From NCBI GenBank assembly GCA_018663165.1, contig JABJES010000196.1:1-5916 (forward strand): DNA of 5,916 bases. The letters run 5' to 3'. Positions 1 through 5,329 of this stretch are shown here, piece by piece. A model generated the notes under the pieces. The model did not search any database and had not been told where the DNA came from. It saw only the letters and a list, made by a program, of their open reading frames with translations. The stretch is from Rhodospirillaceae bacterium. GTDB taxonomy: Bacteria; Pseudomonadota; Alphaproteobacteria; UBA11136. Position 1 is the first letter of the stretch. Each line of letters starts with the position of its first letter. Both the position numbers and the translations under genes were made by a program.

Positions 1-55
1 CGTCGTTGGAAAGCAGAATTCGGGCGGTGGCAAGATTGAGCGGCGCCTTGAACAT
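1..55 (-). CDS. surE: SurE 5'/3'-nucleotidase, N-terminal fragment (runs off the window)
   Basis: Only the first 18 codons are present, reading MFKAPLNLATARILLSND before the window ends. The ARILLSND stretch matches the conserved SurE N-terminus (RILLTNDDG), where the Asp pair after Asn binds the divalent metal; the first Asp is visible and the next codon begins with G, as expected for the second. SurE dephosphorylates nucleoside monophosphates and other phosphoesters in the cytoplasm and is linked to stationary-phase survival. The ATG shares its A with the serS stop (TGATG), and no strong Shine-Dalgarno lies at normal spacing, so translation probably depends on ribosomes finishing serS. The N-terminus is about ten residues longer than the shortest SurE proteins; there is no ATG, GTG or TTG inside the visible part that would give a shorter start. 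The serS-surE pairing is common in alphaproteobacteria and supports the call. Confidence 0.87.
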   Translation of the reverse strand, partial: MFKAPLNLATARILLSND

Positions 56-1344
56 CAGGGGGTCAGAGCCTCGATCCCGTCCATAAAGGGGCGCAGGGCT
101 TGCGGGACGGTAATTGAGCCATCGGCCTGCTGGTAGTTTTCCATGATCGCGATCAATGTGCGGCCAATTGCAAGGCCGGACCCGTTGAGGGTATGGACGA
201 AGCGATTTCCCTTTTCGCCGACGGTGCGGAACCGCGCCTTCATGCGCCGGGCCTGGAAATCGCCACAGTTGGAACAGCTTGAAATTTCGCGGTAACAATT
301 CTGGGACGGCATCCAGACCTCGATGTCATAGGTTTTCCGCGCTGAAAATCCGGTGTCACCGGAACAAAGCGTCATCACCCGATACGGCAGACCGAGGCGC
401 TTGAGCACTTCTTCGGCGCAATCGGTCATGCGCTTGTGCTCGTCTGTTGAATGATCGGGATGGCTAATGCTGACCAGCTCGACCTTGCCGAATTGGTGCT
501 GGCGGATCATGCCGTGGGTGTCCTTGCCCGCCGCACCAGCCTCTGAACGGAAACACTGGGTATGGGCGGTAAAGCGCAGAGGCAGGGTTTCGCCATCGAG
601 AATCTCGCCCGACACCATGTTGGTCAACGGCACTTCGGCGGTCGGGATCAGCCAATGGTCATTCGTGGTGCGAAAAAGATCGTCGCCGAATTTCGGTAAC
701 TGGCCGGTACCAAAAAGCGCCTCGTCGCGGACGAGTGTGGGCGGACTGATCTCGGTATAGCCGAATTCGCGTGTGTGCAGATCAAGCATGAAGGCGGCGA
801 GCCCCCGCTCCATCCGCGCCAAAGCACCCTTGAGGATGACAAAGCGCGCCCCGGACATCTTGGCGGCGGTTTCAAAATCCATCAGGCCAAGGCCGGTGCC
901 GAGCGCAACATGGTCTTTCGGTGTAAAATCAAGCGCTGTCGGTTCACCTTGCCGATGGCGCTCCACATTAGCCGCTTCGTCGGTGCCCTCGGGCACGTCG
1001 TCGTCGAGGATATTGGGCAGAGAGGCGAGAAGATCCTCGAGCTGAGCCTCAAAAACCCGATCCTCTTCTTCCATGATCTGCATGTCGTCCTTCATGGCGG
1101 CGACTTCACTTTTAAGTTTTTCCGCCGCTTCCTTGTCGCCACTGCCCATCAGCACGCCGATTTCACGGCTGATCTCGTTGCGCTTTTCCTGCATCTCCTG
1201 CAATTTTGTCTGGGCCAGACGGCGCGAGCTATCGAGATGGATGATGTGTGAGGCCGAGACCGGATCGGCAATCGGAATGTTGCGCCGGGTCAGGGCGGCG
1301 TCAAAGGCTTGGGGATTGTCACGGATCGACTTGATATCGTGCAT
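55..1344 (-). CDS. serS: Seryl-tRNA synthetase (class II aminoacyl-tRNA synthetase)
   Basis: SerS activates serine with ATP and loads it onto tRNA-Ser (and tRNA-Sec where present) in the cytoplasm. The 429-residue length is normal. Residues about 35-110 form the charged, heptad-like tRNA-binding coiled-coil arm. The catalytic domain follows: the motif 1 region with GYTEISPPTLV (195-205), the serine-pocket segment TAEVPL (235-240), motif 2 starting FRSEAGAAGKDTHGMIRQHQ (265-284), the EISSCSNCGDFQARR segment (353-367), and motif 3 LNGSGLAIGRTLIAIMEN (386-403) with its ATP-binding arginine. The ATG is preceded by AGAGG at 1354-1358 with 9 bases between, and the MHDIKSIRDN start is typical of the family. 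A candidate promoter lies in the 129-bp gap behind tatC, so serS-surE may be transcribed on its own as well as by read-through. All expected motifs are intact. Confidence 0.98.
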   Translation of the reverse strand: MHDIKSIRDNPQAFDAALTRRNIPIADPVSASHIIHLDSSRRLAQTKLQEMQEKRNEISREIGVLMGSGDKEAAEKLKSEVAAMKDDMQIMEEEDRVFEAQLEDLLASLPNILDDDVPEGTDEAANVERHRQGEPTALDFTPKDHVALGTGLGLMDFETAAKMSGARFVILKGALARMERGLAAFMLDLHTREFGYTEISPPTLVRDEALFGTGQLPKFGDDLFRTTNDHWLIPTAEVPLTNMVSGEILDGETLPLRFTAHTQCFRSEAGAAGKDTHGMIRQHQFGKVELVSISHPDHSTDEHKRMTDCAEEVLKRLGLPYRVMTLCSGDTGFSARKTYDIEVWMPSQNCYREISSCSNCGDFQARRMKARFRTVGEKGNRFVHTLNGSGLAIGRTLIAIMENYQQADGSITVPQALRPFMDGIEALTP

Positions 1345-1420
1345 GGGTCTTGGCCTCTAGGCGAATTTTAAAAACGCAAAACACGCAACAGCTTGTGGCA
1401 GTTACGGGCTAATTTAACCA

Positions 1421-1449
1421 GTTATAGTGTTTTGCCCCGGCCCCGTCCA
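1421..1449 (-). promoter_or_regulatory. Candidate sigma70-type promoter for serS-surE
   Basis: Reading the minus strand in the tatC-serS gap, TGGACG (1449-1444; 4 of 6 matches to TTGACA) is followed by a 17-base spacer and TATAAC (1426-1421; 5 of 6 matches to TATAAT). Transcription would start near 1414, giving a leader of about 70 bases before the serS ATG. The position suits serS, which begins a new block after a 129-bp gap. The alternative is that the match is chance and serS is read only from upstream promoters. No T-box-like leader is visible. This is a pattern match with no experimental support. Confidence 0.42.
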
Positions 1450-1473
1450 GTCACCCAAGTCCGGCAGAAGGCC

Positions 1474-2310
1474 TTAGGGCGCGGTTTCGTCGTCGTCTTC
1501 TTCGGCCTCTCTTAAAGCCGCCTTTTTCTCGATCATGCGTACCGCGATAATCGAGATTTCATAGAGCACCATTATGGGCAAGGCAAGAGCCACCTGAGAG
1601 ATGATATCGGGGGGTGTCAGGACGGCGGCGGTAATAAAGGCAATAACGACGGCGTATTTGCGTTTTGCCGCCAGAGCGGCACTGGAAACCAGGCCGACCC
1701 GCGCCATCAGGGTCAGCAGGACCGGCAGTTGGAATGACATGCCGAAGGCGAAAATGAGGGGCATCACCAGGGACAAATATTCGTTGACCTTGGCCTCAAG
1801 CTGGATCGGTAACCCGCCAGCGCCGCCGGGTGCCTCAAAACTGAGGAAAAAGCGCCAGGCCAGGGGAAAGATCAGATAATAGACCAGCGCCGCCCCGAGA
1901 AGAAACAACACCGGGGTGGCGACAAGAAAGGGCAGAAAGGCCCCCTTCTCGTTGCGGTACAGCCCTGGGGCGACAAACATCCAGATTTGCGTCGCGATGA
2001 CCGGGAAGGAAACAAAAAGGGCGGTGAAAAAAGCCACCTTGATATAGGTGAAGAAGACTTCCGTCAGGCCCGTATAGATCATCCGGTGATGACCTTTTTC
2101 GGCCAGGATGACCGCCAGCGGTTCAACCAGAAAGCCGTAGATTTCTTCGGCATAGATGAAAAAAACAATGAAGGTCAGCAGAATGGCAATGACCGAAATC
2201 GCCAGCCGGTTGCGCAATTCAATCAGATGTTCAAGCAGCGGCATCTGGGAATTATCTGAAGCGTCCGGGGCAGAGCCTTGCCCTTCTGCCTCTTTTTCTG
2301 CTTTGGCCAC
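1474..2310 (-). CDS. tatC: Twin-arginine translocase subunit TatC
   Basis: TatC is the polytopic inner-membrane core of the Tat translocase; with TatB it forms the receptor for twin-arginine signal peptides of folded proteins. The 278-residue protein has the family layout: a charged 22-residue N-terminal extension, the cytoplasmic HLIELRNRL motif (28-36), six hydrophobic segments (about 37-54, 86-112, 125-150, 180-202, 217-233, 235-257), APGLYRNEKG in the first cytoplasmic loop (114-123, with conserved Glu121), FGMSFQLPV in the fourth segment (189-197), and LTPPD (231-235). Position 194 is Gln where E. coli TatC has Glu170. The tail is acidic. The start is GTG: a GGAGG with 7-base spacing sits before it, and it lies only 2 bases after the tatB stop. 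The alternative Met23 would remove only the extension, but has no such support. Last gene of the tatABC block. Confidence 0.97.
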   Translation of the reverse strand: MAKAEKEAEGQGSAPDASDNSQMPLLEHLIELRNRLAISVIAILLTFIVFFIYAEEIYGFLVEPLAVILAEKGHHRMIYTGLTEVFFTYIKVAFFTALFVSFPVIATQIWMFVAPGLYRNEKGAFLPFLVATPVLFLLGAALVYYLIFPLAWRFFLSFEAPGGAGGLPIQLEAKVNEYLSLVMPLIFAFGMSFQLPVLLTLMARVGLVSSAALAAKRKYAVVIAFITAAVLTPPDIISQVALALPIMVLYEISIIAVRMIEKKAALREAEEDDDETAP

Positions 2311-2312
2311 GC

Positions 2313-2654
2313 TCAGCCCTCCCCTTTATCGTCTTTATCGGGAGAGGGTTTTGCTGCGTCGTCTTCTTCGTTGTTTGATTCGGGGGGGTGGATGGAAAAA
2401 TCGTCGGCTGAGATCATGTTTTCCGACCCAATGAGGCTTTCCGGCGTGTAATCACTGGCCTTGGGCAGAAGCTCGTTAACATCGACCTCTTCAGCCATCT
2501 CGTCGATGTTTTTGCGGAATTCTCGCGCCAATGAACGGGCCTTACCCATGGCCCGTCCCATGTTGCGCAGAACGCGAGGGAGTTCTTTCGGCCCGATCAC
2601 CAATATAGCGACCATCGCCACGAGGGCCATTTCCGTCCAGCCGATATCAAACAT
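2313..2654 (-). CDS. tatB: Twin-arginine translocase subunit TatB
   Basis: TatB is the single-span inner-membrane partner of TatC in the Tat signal-peptide receptor. The 113-residue protein begins MFDIGWTEMALVAM, the characteristic TatB N-terminus with Glu8 in the membrane segment (about 7-20). The GPKELPR hinge (21-27) and a long amphipathic helix (about 25-58) follow, then an acidic, probably disordered tail. MFDIG plus the Glu, the longer amphipathic region and the place between tatA and tatC separate it from TatA. The ATG is preceded by AAGGA at 2666-2670 with 11 bases between. It starts 29 bases after the tatA stop and ends 2 bases before tatC, so the three are surely one transcription unit. 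The tail codons for His-Pro-Pro contain an uninterrupted run of seven C on the coding strand (2382-2388). Confidence 0.96.
   Translation of the reverse strand: MFDIGWTEMALVAMVAILVIGPKELPRVLRNMGRAMGKARSLAREFRKNIDEMAEEVDVNELLPKASDYTPESLIGSENMISADDFSIHPPESNNEEDDAAKPSPDKDDKGEG
2318..2324 (-). promoter_or_regulatory. Strong Shine-Dalgarno that sets the tatC GTG start
   Basis: On the minus strand this reads GGGGAGG, with the GGAGG core (2322-2318) placed 7 bases before the GTG at 2310-2308. It lies inside the last codons of tatB (Lys-Gly-Glu-Gly-stop). It is the best ribosome binding site in the window and decides in favour of the GTG over the internal ATG at tatC codon 23. It would let TatC be translated efficiently as ribosomes leave tatB. 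Confidence 0.8.
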
Positions 2655-2683
2655 TCGGGGTCAGATCCTTAACCGGTCGAAGG

Positions 2684-2935
2684 TCAACCCTTGGCGGCTT
2701 TTTTCTTTTCACCGGCTTCTGATTTTGCGGCTTCTGATTTTGCCTTTTTCGGCGCGTCTATACTTTCCGACGTTTCCAAGGAGGCGCTGTCGCCAGATTC
2801 TTCGTCCTTAAGGCCGGATTTAAAATTCTTAACGCCTTTGGCGATATCTCCCATCACACGGGGCAGTTTACCGGCACCGAAAATGATAAGGACGATCACC
2901 AGGATCAGGATGATTTGCCAGGGGCCAACGCTCAT
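2684..2935 (-). CDS. tatA: Twin-arginine translocase subunit TatA
   Basis: TatA is the small, abundant subunit that oligomerises at the TatBC-substrate complex to let folded proteins cross the inner membrane. The 83-residue protein has the standard order: a short periplasmic start with WQ (6-7), one transmembrane segment (about 7-19), the FGAGKLP hinge (19-25), an amphipathic helix (about 22-43, with GDIAKGVKNFKSGL) and a charged, low-complexity tail rich in Lys, Ala, Glu and Ser. The ATG is preceded by GGAG at 2945-2948 with 9 bases between, and MSVGPWQI is a typical start. It is the first gene of tatABC, behind a 131-bp gap that holds an inverted repeat. The tail carries a perfect tandem repeat, AKSEA-AKSEA (65-74), exact at DNA level. 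I saw no tatE-like second copy here. Confidence 0.96.
   Translation of the reverse strand: MSVGPWQIILILVIVLIIFGAGKLPRVMGDIAKGVKNFKSGLKDEESGDSASLETSESIDAPKKAKSEAAKSEAGEKKKAAKG
2714..2743 (-). repeat. Perfect 2 x 15-bp tandem repeat in the tatA tail
   Basis: Plus-strand bases 2714-2728 and 2729-2743 are identical (GGCTTCTGATTTTGC). On the coding strand they encode AKSEA twice, residues 65-69 and 70-74 of TatA. The repeat keeps the frame and lies in the low-complexity tail, where length changes are usually tolerated. Identity at every base, including third codon positions, suggests a recent slippage duplication rather than selection for the peptide alone. Confidence 0.9.
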
Positions 2936-2954
2936 TTAGGGACACTCCAGATAG

Positions 2955-2971
2955 CCGGGATCAAATCCCGG
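2955..2971. promoter_or_regulatory. Perfect 7-bp inverted repeat upstream of tatA
   Basis: The minus strand reads CCGGGATTTGATCCCGG: two perfect 7-base arms around a 3-base loop. It ends 6 bases before the GGAG of the tatA ribosome binding site. On the tatA strand the T run lies before the hairpin, not after it, so it does not look like an intrinsic terminator for scpB; on the opposite strand it is followed by A, so it is not one there either. It could be a leader hairpin affecting tatA translation or mRNA stability, a protein-binding palindrome, or one copy of a dispersed palindromic repeat. Function unknown. Confidence 0.55.
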
Positions 2972-3012
2972 AAAAACACAGCAGTTACAATATTGATGAT
3001 GGCAGAAACCTT

Positions 3013-3028
3013 AGCGTCCCGCAACGCT
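3013..3028. other. Short hairpin in the scpB-tatA intergenic region
   Basis: The minus strand reads AGCGT, a 6-base loop, then ACGCT: a perfect but short 5-bp stem, followed by AAGGTTT. It lies 38 bases past the scpB stop and could be a weak terminator or processing signal, but the following T tract is too short for a convincing intrinsic terminator. The rest of this 131-bp gap holds the longer inverted repeat and the tatA ribosome binding site; I could not find a good promoter match. Confidence 0.2.
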
Positions 3029-3066
3029 GCCGATAGAGAAACGTTCAGCGCCGGAGGGCGGACATC

Positions 3067-3774
3067 TTATTCGCCAGCCTCTTCGAGGGGTTGATACTCC
3101 TCCAGGTCCTCGCCGCCATTTTCAACTCCCTGGCCGTTTTCGCCGTCAGCCTCGGCGGCTGTTTCTTCCCCTCCTTCTTCACCGGTATCAAGGCCCAGCG
3201 CCTCGCGCATCGACTTGTTCATGCGGGAATAGGCGGTAATCGCCGGTCGCTTATCGACCAGACCGGCGGCTTTAAGCTCTTCCTGGCCCGGCAGGTCACC
3301 GATGGATTCAAGACCAAAATGGTCGAGAAAGGCGTCCGACGTGCCCCAGGTGGTGGGACGACCCGGCGTGCGCCGCTTGCCTTTGGGCTTGATCCAGCCC
3401 GCTTCCAGAAGAGTGTCCAGGGTCCCCTTGGAGAGGGAGCGTCCACGAATCTCTTCAATCTCGGCCCGGGTGACCGGCTGATGATAGGCAATGACAGCCA
3501 GGCACTCGATCGCGGCTTGAGATAATTTGCGCGAAGATTCGGTTTCCAGACGCAGAAAAGGTGCCACATCGGGGGCTGTGCGCAAGGCCCATTTAGTACC
3601 AACTTTGACCAAATGGACGCCACGATTTTCATAATGGCTGGAAAGCTCCTCTAAAAGGGGCTCAAGCTCGGTGCCTTCCGGCAGCCTTGAGGCCAGGGTC
3701 GCCATATCAAGAGGTTCGGCGGCGGCAAACAGAACCGCTTCAATAATACGTAAGGGGGAAATGTCGTCGCTCAT
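3067..3774 (-). CDS. scpB: Segregation and condensation protein B (ScpB)
   Basis: ScpB dimerises through paired winged-helix domains and binds the kleisin ScpA, completing the SMC-ScpAB complex that organises and segregates the chromosome. The 235-residue protein shows the first winged helix (about 7-75: IIEAVLFAAAEPLDM near the start and GVHLVKVGTKWALRT near the end) and the second (about 84-155), with the diagnostic ECLAVIAYHQPVTRAEIEEIRG (90-111), LEAGWIK (123-129) and GRPTTWGTSDAFLDHFGL (138-155). After residue 195 comes a very acidic, Gly/Glu-rich, probably disordered tail, as is common in alphaproteobacterial ScpB. The ATG overlaps the scpA stop by 4 bases (ATGA) and has GAAGG at 3781-3785 with a 6-base spacing, so the two are translationally coupled and probably made in matched amounts. 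It is the last gene of its block. Confidence 0.96.
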   Translation of the reverse strand: MSDDISPLRIIEAVLFAAAEPLDMATLASRLPEGTELEPLLEELSSHYENRGVHLVKVGTKWALRTAPDVAPFLRLETESSRKLSQAAIECLAVIAYHQPVTRAEIEEIRGRSLSKGTLDTLLEAGWIKPKGKRRTPGRPTTWGTSDAFLDHFGLESIGDLPGQEELKAAGLVDKRPAITAYSRMNKSMREALGLDTGEEGGEETAAEADGENGQGVENGGEDLEEYQPLEEAGE

Positions 3775-4631
3775 GGCCAGCCTTCATTATTGTCGTTGGT
3801 TTCTTGTGCATTGTCGGTGTCCCATTTATCGCCTTTTTTGAGATAGATGGGGGCGAAAGCCTTTTCCTGGCGTAAATTAATTCGTCCCTGCTTGGCCATT
3901 TCCAGGCTCGCCGCAAGGGTCAGGGCCAGGGCCGAACGGATGGCCTCGGGATCTTTGACCGCATCGGGAAGAAAATTGACGAGCGTCAGCCAGTCAAGCT
4001 CGGTGCCAAGCAAATTATTGAGACGATTTACCGCATCTTGAATAGAATACATCTCGGTCTGGCCGATATGCAGGGTTTGATCGACCTGACGGGTCTGTTG
4101 GTCGCCATAGGCCTTAAGCAGCTCGTAAAGGGAGGCCTCGTAAACAGTCTTGCGGATGTTGCGGATACCTTCGGGTGCTCCGCGCTTGAAAAACCCCCGG
4201 CCCAGTTGCGGTCGTTCGAAAAGACGGGCGCCTGCCCCCCGCATTGCCTCGTAACGGCGCAGATGGAATTTCAGTGCCGCCGCCAACTCAGGTCCGGAAG
4301 GTTCGTCGTCTTCCTCGGCCTGAGGCAAAAGCAGCCGTGACTTGAGATAGGCAAGCCAGGCCGCCATCACCAGATAATCGGCGGCGATTTCCAGATGCAT
4401 ATGATGCGCGCGCTCGACAAAGTCGAGATACTGATTGGCAAGGGCAAGGATGGAGATGTGAACGAGATCGACCTTCTGATCCCTGGCCATACCGAGAAGA
4501 GCGTCGAGCGGTCCCTCATACCCCTCAAGGTCAAGGATCAGCTGAACCACCGGTGCGTCGTTCCCGTCCTCAATCGCAGAGACCGAACCCAGGGGGCGCA
4601 CTTCTTCTTCAAAGGTATCTTTATCGCTCAT
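3771..4631 (-). CDS. scpA: Segregation and condensation protein A (ScpA), bacterial kleisin
   Basis: ScpA is the kleisin that bridges the SMC head domains and recruits ScpB. The 286-residue protein carries the family signature LDLEGYEGPLDALLGMARDQ (33-52), followed by KVDLVHISILALANQYLDF (53-71) and LEIAADYLVMAAWLAYLKSR (80-99); this N-terminal helical region is the SMC neck-binding part. An acidic linker (about 105-115) and helices rich in charged residues follow. The C-terminal winged-helix region, about 215-266, includes SALALTLAASLEMAKQGRI and ends FAPIYLKK. The first 28 residues are a charged extension before the conserved core; the chosen ATG is the only ATG before codon 47 and lies 8 bases after the M50 protease stop, with only a weak GTGGA-like ribosome binding site. 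It overlaps scpB by 4 bases. The call is secure; the exact start is a little less so. Confidence 0.96.
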   Translation of the reverse strand: MSDKDTFEEEVRPLGSVSAIEDGNDAPVVQLILDLEGYEGPLDALLGMARDQKVDLVHISILALANQYLDFVERAHHMHLEIAADYLVMAAWLAYLKSRLLLPQAEEDDEPSGPELAAALKFHLRRYEAMRGAGARLFERPQLGRGFFKRGAPEGIRNIRKTVYEASLYELLKAYGDQQTRQVDQTLHIGQTEMYSIQDAVNRLNNLLGTELDWLTLVNFLPDAVKDPEAIRSALALTLAASLEMAKQGRINLRQEKAFAPIYLKKGDKWDTDNAQETNDNNEGWP

Positions 4632-4639
4632 TTGTCCAC

Positions 4640-5329
4640 TCAGACCACGCCGGCAACATGCAGCAAAAGGTCATAAAGAAAGGTCACAGGCACGCCAACA
4701 AGCCAGGCGAAAACATTGATCTTGGCACCCAATTGAGCGCCAATCAGAGGCAGAATAAACAGCATTCCGACGATAATGAACAGACCCCATTTCTCCAGAC
4801 GGGCAAAGCGCAGGGCAAGCGGGCGGGGCAGCAGTCCCACCGCGATCCGTCCCCCGTCAAGGGGTGGTAAGGGGATAAGGTTGAAGACCGCCAGCACCAG
4901 GTTGATAACCATGGCATTACGCAGGTTCTCAAGCAGCCAAATCCCTGTTGCCCCACTGATATAAAGTGCTAGATGGATGAGAATGGCGGCGCTGAGCGCC
5001 ATGGCAAAATTGGCCATTGGCCCGGCGGCGGCGACCAGCACCATATCCCGCTTTGGATGGTTAAGAGCGGCGAAATTGACCGGCACTGGTTTTGCCCAAC
5101 CGAAAAGAAACGGCGCCCGGAATAAAAGCAATGCCAGGGGCAGCACCACGGTGCCCAGGATATCAACATGACGCAAAGGATTGATCGACACCCGGCCCAT
5201 GCGCTTTGCCGTATCATCGCCAAGGCAGGCGGCGGCAAACCCGTGGGCAGCTTCGTGCAAGGTAATGGCCAAAAGAACCGGCAGCACCCAGGTTGAAGCG
5301 ACATAGATCATCTCGGTCATGTCACTCAT
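4640..5329 (-). CDS. M50 (site-2 protease family) membrane zinc metalloprotease
   Basis: This 229-residue integral membrane protein belongs to the compact, PDZ-less M50 / site-2 protease group often found beside scpAB. Evidence: the zinc-binding HEAAH (25-29) in the first hydrophobic segment (about 11-35), the GWAKPVPVN segment (78-86) typical of this subgroup, AAAGPMANFAMAL (100-112) opening the next segment, and NLIPLPPLDGG (150-160), whose Asp158 is the expected third zinc ligand. Hydrophobic stretches near 56-75, 98-125, 135-155 and 184-200 fit a four-to-six-span protease core. All catalytic residues are present, so it is probably active; the substrate is unknown. It overlaps the nagZ stop by 4 bases (ATGA) and ends 8 bases before scpA, so it belongs to the same operon. 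Met4 and Met7 are possible alternative starts, but the ATGA overlap favours Met1. Confidence 0.93.
   Translation of the reverse strand: MSDMTEMIYVASTWVLPVLLAITLHEAAHGFAAACLGDDTAKRMGRVSINPLRHVDILGTVVLPLALLLFRAPFLFGWAKPVPVNFAALNHPKRDMVLVAAAGPMANFAMALSAAILIHLALYISGATGIWLLENLRNAMVINLVLAVFNLIPLPPLDGGRIAVGLLPRPLALRFARLEKWGLFIIVGMLFILPLIGAQLGAKINVFAWLVGVPVTFLYDLLLHVAGVV

Noticed and set aside
775..1251. A 158-codon open frame on the plus strand inside serS, plus other long opposite-strand frames across the window
   Set aside because: They lie fully inside genes with clear family motifs, have no ribosome binding site or recognisable domain, and are the usual by-product of codon bias on the coding strand.
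1374..1388. Direct repeat ACGCAA at 1374-1379 and 1383-1388 in the serS leader
   Set aside because: Six-base repeats in an AC-rich stretch are common by chance; there is no further copy or dyad to suggest a binding site.
1417..1473. In-frame continuation after the tatC stop for 19 sense codons to the next TAA, as if by stop read-through
   Set aside because: The TatC tail already ends at a typical acidic C-terminus, no read-through signal is visible, and a 19-codon open run by chance is ordinary. The same bases also carry the candidate serS promoter.
1345..1473. Intrinsic terminator after tatC
   Set aside because: GC-rich segments are present but I found no stable stem followed by a T run on the minus strand.
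2936..3066. A tatA promoter
   Set aside because: The best pair, TTGCGG at 3024-3019 with CATCAT 17 bases on, matches the consensus too poorly to report as a feature.
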